In this document: in pieces, positions 44,122 through 53,288 of the stretch
How positions within the stretch are numbered: position 1 is the stretch's first letter
Layout: every line of letters starts with the position of its first letter
Translations under genes and position numbers: made by a program
From: Aureliella sp046290675
GTDB taxonomy: Bacteria > Planctomycetota > Planctomycetia > Pirellulales > Pirellulaceae
DNA length: 64,000 bases
NCBI GenBank assembly: GCA_046290675.1
Contig: JBKAHA010000002.1
Span: 806,001-870,000 of the forward strand
Direction: 5' to 3'
The notes under the pieces: model-generated
The model's input: only the letters and a program-made list of their open reading frames with translations
Databases searched by the model: none
Told to the model about the DNA's origin: nothing

Positions 44122-45285
44122 ATGCATCACGTGCTCGTCTTAGAACCCTTTGGAGGTGGAAGTCATCGCTCCCTGTACGAAGGATGGAAAGCCCATTCAA
44201 GGCATCGCTTCAGCATTCTCGAACTCCCCGCGGTGCATTGGAAATGGCGCTCGCGTCATAGTTCTCTTACCTTGGCCTGCGATGCGCGTCGCTTGATTCA
44301 GGGCGGGGAGAAGTTCGACGTTGTTTTTTGCAGCGACATGCTTAATCTCCCTGAATGGAAGGGGCTTGCGGGAGTCGAGCTGAGCTCCTTGCCCTGCGTT
44401 GTCTACTTTCACGAAAACCAATTCACCTATCCGCTTAGCCCCGGCGAAATCCGCGACTACCACTTCGCTTACAGCAACCTCCTAACTTGGGTATGTGCGG
44501 ATGCAGCCTGGTTCAATTCCGAGTATCACCTCCAAGATTTCGATCAAGCGGCAAGAAAATGGTTGCGGAGGATGCCCGATTTTCCGCATCTAGCCGAACT
44601 CGACGAAGCACAGCTTCGCACGCGGGTGTTGACGCCGGGAATCTCACCGCCGGTTTTCCAGAAACCTCAAGAGGAGGCAGGCTTTCATGTTGGTGGTCAA
44701 GTTCCCGGGCATCACAAAGACCAAACCACGACCATCGGTTGGGTGTCGCGCTGGGAACATGACAAAAGGCCCGACCTCTTTTGCCGCGCAGTGAGAGAAC
44801 TATTGAGGCAGGATCAAAATGTTGAGCTCATCTTGCTCGGACAGCAATATTCGCGGAAGCCGCAGGAGATGGAGGAGTTGATCTCGGACTACGGGGATCA
44901 GATTCGGCACGATGGGCATGTTGCGGATCGACAGCAGTACTGGAATTTGCTCTCGGCTATGGACCTTGTGGTTTCAACGGCAGATCATGAGTTCTTTGGC
45001 GTCGGTGTTCTGGAAGCTGTTTGGGCTGGGGCAACACCGCTTCTTCCGAGGACGCTCGCCTACCCTGAAGTCTTTGACTTGGAGAACCGTTGTGAGCGAA
45101 AGCCGTGGTTCTACTCTGGGGAGCTGAACGTGACTCACTTGCAAGATGCTGTCGAACGCATCCGCTGCCAGAACGGGAAACTAGCTCAGTGCGTAGACCG
45201 AAGTGACTTACAGAAGTATTGTTGGAGCGAACTAGCTGAAGCTTACGATGACGAGTTAGATCTGGTCATCAGCCGGCGAGCTTAG
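44122..45285 (+). CDS. DUF3524 glycosyltransferase, queuosine-tRNA mannosyltransferase-like
   Basis: The start at 44122 gives 387 residues beginning MHHVLVLEPFGGGSHRSLYEGW, the DUF3524 N-terminal signature of the QTMAN/GTDC1 family. Eukaryotic members add mannose to queuosine in tRNA-Asp. Further motifs are DVVFCSDMLNLPEWKGL, VYFHENQFTYPLSPGE, NLLTWVCADAAWFNSEYH and the GT-B nucleotide-sugar loop FGVGVLEAVWAGATPLLP, with HEFFGVGVLEA providing the acidic retaining-type site. The full GT-B fold seems present. Whether bacteria with this gene make mannosyl-queuosine is not known to me; that function is inference from the family. Confidence 0.85.
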   Translation: MHHVLVLEPFGGGSHRSLYEGWKAHSRHRFSILELPAVHWKWRSRHSSLTLACDARRLIQGGEKFDVVFCSDMLNLPEWKGLAGVELSSLPCVVYFHENQFTYPLSPGEIRDYHFAYSNLLTWVCADAAWFNSEYHLQDFDQAARKWLRRMPDFPHLAELDEAQLRTRVLTPGISPPVFQKPQEEAGFHVGGQVPGHHKDQTTTIGWVSRWEHDKRPDLFCRAVRELLRQDQNVELILLGQQYSRKPQEMEELISDYGDQIRHDGHVADRQQYWNLLSAMDLVVSTADHEFFGVGVLEAVWAGATPLLPRTLAYPEVFDLENRCERKPWFYSGELNVTHLQDAVERIRCQNGKLAQCVDRSDLQKYCWSELAEAYDDELDLVISRRA

Positions 45286-45536
45286 ACGGAAACCAGGTTC
45301 GAGTTCTGTTGCTGTTTGGAGAGGCCCCTGGGGCATCACTGGCTCGGTGGTGTTCATTGGCTGGGTGGCGAGGATACGGACTTTCGGACAGAATCAAGGC
45401 CGGGCGAACATCGATCGTGTTAACGCTAATTCGCTCTTCTGGATTGCTTGCTCCGAGGTTTTTTAATCGGACTGTCCCTGGCCCATATCGAATTCGATTT
45501 TGGCTTTAACTACCGCACCCGCGAACGAGGTGACTG

Positions 45537-47675
45537 ATGAATTGGAAAAGGTATTCAATCCTTTGTGGATCCATCTTTATGGCTGCCTTCTGCGGCCGGG
45601 TGATTGCACAAGAAAACAGCGAACCGAGGAAGATTTCGGACGTGACAGCAGAAGAAGACCCCTACCTGTGGCTGGAAGATGTAACGGGCGACAAGGCACT
45701 CGATTGGGTCCGGGCTCAAAACAAAACCACCCAAGAACATTTCGAAGGACAAGAACGTTTTCAATCGCTCGAAGCGGACTTGCTCAATATTTTGGATTCC
45801 GATGAACGAATCCCATTCGTTTCAAAGGCGGGGGAATACTACTACAACTTCTGGCGTGACAAGGATCACGTTCGAGGGATATGGCGACGAACGACCCTAG
45901 ATGAATACCGGAAAGATGAGCCGCAATGGGAGGTTGTCCTCGATCTCGACGCCCTCGCTGACGCGGAAGAGGAAAACTGGGTTTGGGACGGTGCAAGTCT
46001 GTTGCGTCCTTCGTACGATCTCGCACTAATTAATCTTTCGCGAGGTGGAGCCGACGCATCGGTAACTCGTGAGTTCGATATGAAATCGAAGGCGTTCGTA
46101 ACGGGTGGATTTGAACGCCCTGAAGCAAAGGGGGATATCGGTTGGATTGATCGCGACACCGTCTTTGTATTCACGGATTTCGGCGAGGGCTCGTTGACCT
46201 CGTCGGGGTATCCGCGAATCGCCAAGTTGTGGAAGCGGGGGACGCCGCTCGAACAGGCCGAAGTCGTGTATGAAGGGCAGGCGGATGACATGTACATCGC
46301 TGCGTATCATGATGATTCACCAGGGTTTGAACGGAACTTTGTTAGCCGAACTCTGGCGTTTTACAACGATGAACTCTATTTGCGTGCTGACGATGGATCG
46401 TTGTCCAAGGTGGAAGCACCGAACAGCGCCAACAAGAGTGTATTTCACGAGTACCTGATTCTCGAACTGAGAGAGCCGTGGGAGGTAGGTGGTCAGGAGT
46501 ACGCTGCAGGTTCGTTGCTAGTGACCAATTTTGATGAGTTCATGTCTGGCAAACGGGACTTCGATGTTGCGTTCGCACCGACAGATACAACATCGCTGGC
46601 CAGTTTTGCCCCGACGAAGGATCATTTATTGCTGAACGTCCTCGAAGACGTGAAGAATCGAATCTATGTGCTTACTGCGGACGGTGAAACTTGGAAGAAA
46701 GAACCTCTCGAGGGAGCCCCATCGATTGGAACAGTGGGGGTAAGTCCCGTTGATTCGGACGAATCGAATGCTTACTGGATGACCTCAAGCGACTATCTGA
46801 ATCCAACAACGTTGTTCTACGGCGAGATCGGCGGGGAACCGGAGCAACTGAAGCAACTGACTCCTCTCTACGATGCTGAGGGACTCGAGGTTTCTCAGCA
46901 TTTCGCAACAAGCAAAGACGGCACCCGAGTGCCCTATTTCATGGTTGCGAAAAAGGATCTGCAACTCGACGGATCGAACCCAACGCTGTTGTACGGCTAT
47001 GGTGGATTTGAAATTTCCTTGACTCCGGGCTACAGCGCTTCTGTTGGACGTGCTTGGACCAGCCAAGGAGGAGTCTACGTAGTGGCCAACATTCGTGGAG
47101 GCGGAGAGTACGGTCCGCGTTGGCACCAGGCTGCATTGAAGGCCAATCGATTACGGGCCTATGAGGATTTTGCGGCGGTCGGAGAGGACTTGATCAAGCG
47201 TGGTGTAACCAAGTCTGCGAAGCTGGGTATTCAAGGTGGCTCGAATGGCGGTTTACTCGTTGGGAATATGGTAGCCATCTATCCCGAGCTTTTTGGGGCG
47301 GCCGTTTGCCAAGTTCCTTTGTTGGATATGAAGCGTTATCACTTGCTTCTCGCGGGGGCAAGCTGGATGGCCGAATACGGCGATCCTGACTCGCCTGGTG
47401 AATGGAGTTTCATCAAGAGCTACTCGCCTTACCAGAACATTGATGCGGATACCGAGTATCCTGCTGTCCTGTTCACGACATCTACTCGAGATGACCGCGT
47501 TCACCCGGGCCACGCACGCAAGATGATGGCGTTGATGAAGGCACAGGGCCACGATGTGACCTACTATGAAAATATCGAAGGAGGTCATGGTGGCGCTGCG
47601 AACAACAAGCAGCGTGCCTACATGCAAGCACTCGCTTACTCATTCCTACTGGAACGGCTGTTCGACGCCAAGTAA
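45537..47675 (+). CDS. Secreted prolyl oligopeptidase (family S9)
   Basis: This 712-residue protein has a GAGGTGA ribosome site and a short leader (about 1-24, ending RVIAQENSE). The beta-propeller half includes DPYLWLEDVTGDKALDWVRAQN, typical of S9A. The alpha/beta hydrolase half has the nucleophile Ser at about 569 (IQGGSNGGLLVGN), Asp at about 652 (STRDDRVHPGHARKM) and His at about 684 (EGGHGGA). It should cleave peptides after proline outside the cytoplasm, with size limited by the propeller gate. A strong terminator follows. Confidence 0.94.
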   Translation: MNWKRYSILCGSIFMAAFCGRVIAQENSEPRKISDVTAEEDPYLWLEDVTGDKALDWVRAQNKTTQEHFEGQERFQSLEADLLNILDSDERIPFVSKAGEYYYNFWRDKDHVRGIWRRTTLDEYRKDEPQWEVVLDLDALADAEEENWVWDGASLLRPSYDLALINLSRGGADASVTREFDMKSKAFVTGGFERPEAKGDIGWIDRDTVFVFTDFGEGSLTSSGYPRIAKLWKRGTPLEQAEVVYEGQADDMYIAAYHDDSPGFERNFVSRTLAFYNDELYLRADDGSLSKVEAPNSANKSVFHEYLILELREPWEVGGQEYAAGSLLVTNFDEFMSGKRDFDVAFAPTDTTSLASFAPTKDHLLLNVLEDVKNRIYVLTADGETWKKEPLEGAPSIGTVGVSPVDSDESNAYWMTSSDYLNPTTLFYGEIGGEPEQLKQLTPLYDAEGLEVSQHFATSKDGTRVPYFMVAKKDLQLDGSNPTLLYGYGGFEISLTPGYSASVGRAWTSQGGVYVVANIRGGGEYGPRWHQAALKANRLRAYEDFAAVGEDLIKRGVTKSAKLGIQGGSNGGLLVGNMVAIYPELFGAAVCQVPLLDMKRYHLLLAGASWMAEYGDPDSPGEWSFIKSYSPYQNIDADTEYPAVLFTTSTRDDRVHPGHARKMMALMKAQGHDVTYYENIEGGHGGAANNKQRAYMQALAYSFLLERLFDAK

Positions 47676-47724
47676 AACGATCTTCGATTCGAGCGTCAAG
47701 CTTGGCTTCTTTGCCAGATTCATT

Positions 47725-47758
47725 CCCCGAGGTGGCCGCCGGTTATCTCGGGGTTTTT
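47725..47758 (+). terminator. Intrinsic terminator after the prolyl oligopeptidase gene
   Basis: CCCCGAG (47725-47731) pairs with CTCGGGG (47747-47753) and is followed directly by TTTTT. It is a classic Rho-independent terminator, positioned between two converging genes. Confidence 0.88.
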
Positions 47759-47777
47759 CGTGTAGAGCTGTGTTTCG

Positions 47778-49184
47778 CTAACCCAGCAAAGTATCTTTCC
47801 AAGGGCCGGTGATTGCGAATGTCATTCCCGGTGTTTGGATGTTGACGAATAACCACTTTCCATCGGGACTGAAGCAAGCCCCTGCCCATTCTTTGGTTCG
47901 AAAATCGCCCTTGAATCCGCGAACTTCTCCAGCCAGTTGGATATTGTTCTCAGCAAATAATGCGAGTTTGCCCTCTTGCGAGAGTGCAAACACTCTCTGT
48001 GGGAACTCGTTGGCTCCGTAATCATTGTCTTCGCATAGAAGGATTCCGCCGCCCGGGCTAACACAAAGGTTGTCGGGCATGTTTAGTACAGGCTTTGCGG
48101 GGCTTTCGAAAAGTAGACTAAGCCTCTCTGTCTTCGGGTCGTATTGGAAAATCTGACCGGCTTTGGCTTCGCCGCCACTGGTTGCATCGAAGTAAATGAA
48201 TCCATTGCCAGCCCAACAGCCTTCGAGACGAGCAAACGTGGAGCCACCTAGGGCTTTTGCTTGAGTGTAAACGCCTAGTTCGTCAGGCTCTTCGAGTCCC
48301 GGCGAATTGGCTCTTTCTGGATCAGGGATGTCATGCCAACGTACTGCAAATTCCTCACCGGCATTGAGCCCGCCACGCAAGTCAGGTTGACCGACGACTT
48401 CGGCAACCTGGAGTTGCCCTCCCTCAGATAGTTGCCCGGGGTGTTTCGGGACAAATCGGTAGAAACCAGAGGTGCCGCGATCTTCCGTCTCGTAGACAAT
48501 TCCAGTTTCCCGATCGACAGCAACCGCCTCGTGAACAAAACGCCCCATACCTCTGATAGGAGAAGGGTTGGCTGTGCCATCGGCGTCAACCTCGAAGATC
48601 CAGCCATGCTCTTTTTCAAAGCCGCGTTTTACATCGTTCTGATAGCGATCAATCGAGTCCGATCCTAGGACTGTTTCTTCGCAAGTCAGCCAAGTTCCCC
48701 ATGGCGTGATGCCGCCGGCGCAATTCCGGCTGGTCCCAGCAACTGCAGCGTACGACCTGAGGAACTTGCCTTGTTCAGAATCGAATTCAAGGGTGATGCA
48801 GCCTCCACCGGCTCGCGCGTCAAATACGCCGGCTCGCTTCGAAATCCAAGCCGGAGAATCTTCGCTGACTTCGTGATTGCGAACCAGCTTTAGGATGCCA
48901 TCATCATTGCGGACGACTCCCATGCCATCGTGGGCAGGAGGCGTTTTGAGACCGTCGCTCATTTGGTCCCCTGTCCAGCCAAACGACTTGTACTCGAATC
49001 CCTCTGGCAAGCGGAGTAATGGCAGTCCGGTGGTCTGGTCTTTCACTTCCCGGAGGTGTGAGTTTGTTTGCGGCTCGTTGCCGATGGCGATACGACTGTT
49101 TAGCGCAGAGAGTGCTGCTGCTACACCAAATGTACCCGCAGTGCTGAACGTATCTGAAAGGAATTTGCGGCGTGTTGGGCTCAT
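47778..49184 (-). CDS. PhoX-like (DUF839) exported protein
   Basis: This 468-residue protein has a Tat leader (SPTRRKFLSDTFSTAG) and a DUF839/PhoX-type beta-propeller body: GFEYKSFGWTGDQMSDGLKTPPAHDGMG, VRNHEVSED, GTSRNCAGGITPWGTWLTCEET, FVHEAVAVDRETGIVYETEDRG, and the C-terminal FSPDGKWLFVNIQTPG. In PhoX alkaline phosphatases, Cys, Glu and His ligands of these motifs bind an iron-calcium cluster; several of them (the Cys of NCAGG, the Glu of CEET and the HE pair) are present here. Phosphatase activity is likely but not proved. Its name is not given because the family includes non-enzymatic members. Confidence 0.86.
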   Translation of the reverse strand: MSPTRRKFLSDTFSTAGTFGVAAALSALNSRIAIGNEPQTNSHLREVKDQTTGLPLLRLPEGFEYKSFGWTGDQMSDGLKTPPAHDGMGVVRNDDGILKLVRNHEVSEDSPAWISKRAGVFDARAGGGCITLEFDSEQGKFLRSYAAVAGTSRNCAGGITPWGTWLTCEETVLGSDSIDRYQNDVKRGFEKEHGWIFEVDADGTANPSPIRGMGRFVHEAVAVDRETGIVYETEDRGTSGFYRFVPKHPGQLSEGGQLQVAEVVGQPDLRGGLNAGEEFAVRWHDIPDPERANSPGLEEPDELGVYTQAKALGGSTFARLEGCWAGNGFIYFDATSGGEAKAGQIFQYDPKTERLSLLFESPAKPVLNMPDNLCVSPGGGILLCEDNDYGANEFPQRVFALSQEGKLALFAENNIQLAGEVRGFKGDFRTKEWAGACFSPDGKWLFVNIQTPGMTFAITGPWKDTLLG

Positions 49185-49341
49185 TGCGGAGACTCCAGTT
49201 TTTTCGCTGGTGGAGCGTGGCTATTTCTCTAGTTCAAGGATCGGTAGTTATTCAGAATGTACTTTCAACGTCGTTTGGGTTTTGCCAAAGCATGAAAAAC
49301 CAGTGAAGAACCCGCGTTAAAGATTGCCTTGAGAGCAGATG

Positions 49342-49773
49342 CTACCCTGTGGTCTCGCCAAAATCGCGAACGACTTCGTCGGGGATTTGTGCCAGTCGCA
49401 TTGATCTGAAATCGACGTAGGCCCAGATGGTATTTGCTTTTGCGAGAAGTCGTCCGTCTGCACTTCTTCGAATACGGTACTCTCGGTTTGAAGAAAAACG
49501 CTCAAACGAATCGATCCAAGTTTCAATCGATACGTCTTCACCTAGGAGTGCTGGGAGCCGGTATTGGATGTGGTGTTCACGAACGACGAAGCCTGTCCCC
49601 TGGTCGCGGAATCGCTGCCAAGCCCACCCGACCGCCGCGGAGTGCTGTCGAGCAGCCCAATTGGTCCACCGCAGATAGTCCAAGTTATTGACATGGTTCA
49701 GCCCGTCAATTTCCGATTCGACCACGGTGCGGGTGCAAACAAAGGGGTGATCGGCTGTGTGTTTTATCTTCAT
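49342..49773 (-). CDS. Hotdog-fold acyl-CoA thioesterase (4HBT family)
   Basis: This 143-residue protein has a single hotdog domain with EIDGLNHVNNLDYLRWTNW near its start, in which the Asp and the HVNN..Y stretch match the 4-hydroxybenzoyl-CoA thioesterase family (YbgC-like), and an EHHIQYRLPALLGEDVSIETWI strand pattern. Likely a cytosolic acyl-CoA or acyl-ACP thioesterase; substrate unknown. It lies about 80 bp before the DUF1570/LRR gene end on the same strand, but with no clear operon. Confidence 0.88.
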   Translation of the reverse strand: MKIKHTADHPFVCTRTVVESEIDGLNHVNNLDYLRWTNWAARQHSAAVGWAWQRFRDQGTGFVVREHHIQYRLPALLGEDVSIETWIDSFERFSSNREYRIRRSADGRLLAKANTIWAYVDFRSMRLAQIPDEVVRDFGETTG

Positions 49774-49851
49774 GCAAATTGGCTAGAGCAGCAGTGCCCT
49801 TCAGGAGAGATCACTGGCTAATGGTTCGAGCTGGCTAAGCGGGATAGGGTG

Positions 49852-51771
49852 TTAGTCTTTTTTTAAACGCGGATTGGCGGAAACGAACTCTGCCCAGGCC
49901 TCAACGCTGATCTCTGTGCCGGAAACATCGACCGTCGTTAGTCCTGTGATCGATTCCAAAATTGGAAGGATTTCCGCATCGACTCCTGACTGCGTTAGCC
50001 AGAGTATCTCAAGCGAGGGATGATTAGCAAGGGATTGGAGATCGGAGCTGGAAAGTCGGCAGCCACTCAGGTCAAGTTCTTTGAGCTTAGTGAGTGCGGC
50101 CGCTCGTTTGACCGACTCGCCAGTGATGGCAGTGCCCTCCAAACTGAGACGTGTCAGGCTTTGCTGATTTTTCAACCACGGCAAGTCACCATCGGTGACG
50201 TTGGAGAACGAAATGTCTAACCACTGCAAATCAGTCAGGTGCGCGAGCTTAGGCCATATGTCTTTCGAAAGATCGCTACCAGTGAGCACCAGCTCTCGGG
50301 GCGGAGTTTTTCCGCGTCTGATATCTTCGAGCAAGTCCTGGATCTGGCTGTCTTGGATGATCAACGAATCTGGATACGCCTGTTTCGCAGCAGACTCACT
50401 TTCGGCAACTTTCGAAAGCAATGAGGCGCTTTGGTTGCGTCCTTGGTAGACCGACATCAGTTGTCGATAGAATTCTTGTTCCGACTCGTCCGATTGGTGA
50501 AGCAGAGTCTGAGTGAGGCCATATGCGTGCGTATATAATCTCGCAATCTCAGGATCTGTCTTCCATGCACCAACTTCACCGTCTGCGAAGGCCTGCCAAT
50601 GAGGCCAATATCCGTCGCGAACCGCCCTGTAACGTGCCGTCTGCATGCGTGGTGCGTCCCAACCCCCGAGGGTCCAGTAGCCGGACGTATGCTCTTGCAG
50701 GGACTCCATGTACAAAGCGATGCCCTCGATGAGCCAGATGCCACCCTGTTGACCAGCGTTGGCCTTGGTTTCGTTCTGCGTGGCTTCCATGACGAGTTGG
50801 TGCGTGATTTCGTGAAACAAGGTGGCTCGAAGCGCATCGATGCCTTCGCCAGGGTAGAAGGCTGATTTCAATACGTTGGGGTTGTAGTAGCCAACGGAAA
50901 CACCAATGTTGGACTCACTGACGCCGAGAACGCGCGTATACTCGCTTCGATCACGCAGAATCAGGATCTGCGATTTGTCCCCACGAGGCCACAACCGGTT
51001 GGCTCCTTCGAACTTTGCCTTCAAGAATCCAGGCTTTGCCCAATAGGAATAAAAGACTTGGGTCCAAAGGGCGTAGAAGGTCTCGAGTTCGCGTGCGATT
51101 TCACGGCTCGTTTTGGCGTCAGCATGAGTCAATATCGAAAAGTGCGGTGACTCGATCTTGCTGTATTCACCGGCCTCCCAGCCCAAGTCGCGGAGGGGCT
51201 GCTTGCCACGCACCAGCCGATTGCCCGCCGCTGGAGATTTGCTCAGGAACCCTAGGATGCGTTTGCTCTCAGCGTGTTCAGGGTTTTCGCGGAGCACGCG
51301 CCAAAGCAGTCGATATGCGGCGGGTTCACTTTCGCGGGCAATCTGTTCTGCGCATTTGAATACCGCTTCCGCAAATTCTTGTCGTGCGGCCTGGAAGTGC
51401 CGCTGCCAGCTGGCTTTCGCGTTTCGAGCGGACTCGGATTCTCCGGGTGCAATGGCCTGCACTGGATCCGCGCCGGTCAGGTAGAGCACATCGCGATCAG
51501 CCCGAGAGATCGGCAACCAGGCCCGAGTGATCGCGGCTTCGTCCGCTAGATTGAGCTTGATGCAGATCTGTTCAATCCGATCGAGCTTGGCTGCGAACGT
51601 TTGCTCGGCGGCTTCAAGTGCGGACATCGCCTCGGCTGGCAGACGCTCGTCAGCAAAGCATGCGGTGTTCACCAGACCAAGGGCGAAAATGCTCGTCAAC
51701 AAGCAACCAATGCTTGCGCGGCCAATCATAACTCCGCTCGTTTGCCGCGTGTTTGGATCATCGTGCGTCAT
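49852..51771 (-). CDS. DUF1570-like protein with leucine-rich repeats
   Basis: The ATG at 51771 is chosen because AAAGGAG lies 7 nt upstream; an upstream in-frame start to 51831 has no such support. The 639-residue product has a delayed hydrophobic leader (GRASIGCLLTSIFALGLVNTACFA). The middle region carries LFHEITHQLVMEA, a gluzincin-type HExxH motif in a segment resembling planctomycete DUF1570 proteins. The C-terminal third is a leucine-rich repeat run, with LTDLQWLDISFSNVTD, LTRLSLEGTAIT, LKELDLSGCRLS and LTTVDVSGTEIS. A periplasmic zinc peptidase with an LRR binding arm is the most likely reading; cleavage activity is not shown. Confidence 0.82.
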   Translation of the reverse strand: MTHDDPNTRQTSGVMIGRASIGCLLTSIFALGLVNTACFADERLPAEAMSALEAAEQTFAAKLDRIEQICIKLNLADEAAITRAWLPISRADRDVLYLTGADPVQAIAPGESESARNAKASWQRHFQAARQEFAEAVFKCAEQIARESEPAAYRLLWRVLRENPEHAESKRILGFLSKSPAAGNRLVRGKQPLRDLGWEAGEYSKIESPHFSILTHADAKTSREIARELETFYALWTQVFYSYWAKPGFLKAKFEGANRLWPRGDKSQILILRDRSEYTRVLGVSESNIGVSVGYYNPNVLKSAFYPGEGIDALRATLFHEITHQLVMEATQNETKANAGQQGGIWLIEGIALYMESLQEHTSGYWTLGGWDAPRMQTARYRAVRDGYWPHWQAFADGEVGAWKTDPEIARLYTHAYGLTQTLLHQSDESEQEFYRQLMSVYQGRNQSASLLSKVAESESAAKQAYPDSLIIQDSQIQDLLEDIRRGKTPPRELVLTGSDLSKDIWPKLAHLTDLQWLDISFSNVTDGDLPWLKNQQSLTRLSLEGTAITGESVKRAAALTKLKELDLSGCRLSSSDLQSLANHPSLEILWLTQSGVDAEILPILESITGLTTVDVSGTEISVEAWAEFVSANPRLKKD

Positions 51772-52220
51772 GGGGGCACTCCTTTGGTAACCTGAGCAGC
51801 CTGCATTGTAAGGAGAAGTCGCTCCGGTCACTGTTGAATCTGATCAAAGATCCGAATCTGACTTGTCCAATTCTTTCGTGGGAGAGACGAGCCGTTCGGC
51901 CAGGAACCTATTCTCGCGAGGCGGTTTGACCTGCCGCCCGCGAGTCAGTACGCCGTGAGTGAAATTTCGTGCACACGGGAACGGACTTCCATTATCATTG
52001 CGGACTTGGGGAATTCGTCTCGTGGAAGTGGTTTTGTTCCAAATCGGTTTCCACGTGAGCCCTCCATAGTTCATTCCAAATTGCTCCGGTGCAGAATCGT
52101 GCTCGCTTCTTTACGCTAAACTGCCTAGCGTTCGCGGTGTCCCACCAAGGTGGCGACGGCCTCGGGCAATGCAGTCGAGGTAGCATTGACCGGAGACTCA
52201 GGCAAGACAAAGGTGGTGAA
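51772..52220. other. Divergent intergenic region, no gene recognised
   Basis: The 449-bp spacer between the DUF1570/LRR gene (minus) and the isomerase-like gene (plus) contains short open frames with no domain. The AAAGGTGG site before 52221 is the last regulatory element that can be placed. Confidence 0.4.
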
Positions 52221-53204
52221 ATGATGTTGGCCGAGCTGCAGAAAGTAGTTGGAGTTGTTTGTCGGTTGCTAGTGAAGCCGTTGATTCAGAGTGTTATCGC
52301 GTCGCTGGCAATCTGTTGCCTTGGGGGGAACTATTTCGGCGAAGGATGGTCGATGGCAGCCGAGAAACGACCCGTGACGATCGCTGAAGATGCGGATTCA
52401 GCTGAAGCCAATAAAAACTTCGCTACGAGTGAGTTGGTGGTTTGGTGCATCGTTCCGTTTGACAAATCAAAACGAGGACCGGCGGAGCGAGCCCAAATGC
52501 TCAATGAGCTTGGGCTACGTCGTTTGGCATATGACTGGCGTGACGAGCATATTCCGACGTGGGACGAAGAGTGGAAGCAGCTTCAAGAGCATGGTATCGA
52601 GTTGACCGCTTTCTGGTGTGCAAGTTCCTTGACCGCGGCCGTAGATGAGAAGAACCAAGCTATCTTTCGGTTCCTAAAACGCAATGGGGTCCGGACTCAG
52701 CTTTGGTTTATGCTTCCCGAATGGAAGCTAGCAGAATTGCCGGATGATGACGCGAGAATGGACGCAGCGATCAAATGCGTCCGCGAATTGGGTGAAGCAG
52801 CGAAGAAGCTCGGCTGTAAGGTTGGGATCTACAACCACGGCGGATGGAGTGGGAGGCCGGAAAACTTGCTGGCCATCTTGGAGGCAAATTCTGAGCTCGA
52901 CAATCTGGGAATTGTTTACAACTTTCACCATGCCCACGAAGACCTCGAGCAGTTTCCTGCTGCACTAGATCGACTGATGCCACACCTATTCTGCTTGAAC
53001 CTGAACGGAATGACACCTGGTGGCGATAAGATCATCACTTTGTCGGAGGGAAAGCTCGACCGGAAGATCATCGGATGGATACTAGACGCGGGCTACGATG
53101 GACCGATTGGAATCCTGGATCATCGCAATGAACTTGATGCGGCCGAGAGCTTACGGCTGAATTTGGCGGGGCTTAAGAAGCTGCTAAACGGTTATTCGCA
53201 GTAG
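52221..53204 (+). CDS. Exported sugar isomerase-like TIM barrel
   Basis: The ATG at 52221 follows AAAGGTGG closely; an upstream frame start at 52089 lacks support. The 327-residue product has an N-terminal hydrophobic segment (VIASLAICCLGG) and ends its leader near residue 42. The body is an AP-endonuclease-2-like barrel with ELVVWCIVPFDKSKRGPAERAQMLNELGLRRLAYDWRDE, IYNHGGWSGRPENLLAIL, IVYNFHHAHEDLEQF with His residues, LFCLNLNGM and GYDGPIGILDHRNE. The second and last metal ligands look changed (NH, LDH rather than Glu), so it may be a non-catalytic or divergent member. Function unknown. Confidence 0.82.
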   Translation: MMLAELQKVVGVVCRLLVKPLIQSVIASLAICCLGGNYFGEGWSMAAEKRPVTIAEDADSAEANKNFATSELVVWCIVPFDKSKRGPAERAQMLNELGLRRLAYDWRDEHIPTWDEEWKQLQEHGIELTAFWCASSLTAAVDEKNQAIFRFLKRNGVRTQLWFMLPEWKLAELPDDDARMDAAIKCVRELGEAAKKLGCKVGIYNHGGWSGRPENLLAILEANSELDNLGIVYNFHHAHEDLEQFPAALDRLMPHLFCLNLNGMTPGGDKIITLSEGKLDRKIIGWILDAGYDGPIGILDHRNELDAAESLRLNLAGLKKLLNGYSQ

Positions 53205-53288
53205 CTCTGAGGCGTCCGCGCAACTGATGGTAAGGAACATCCATGAGATTCGACTACCGCGTTCGCTTAATTCGTCAAAGGCGTCTGA

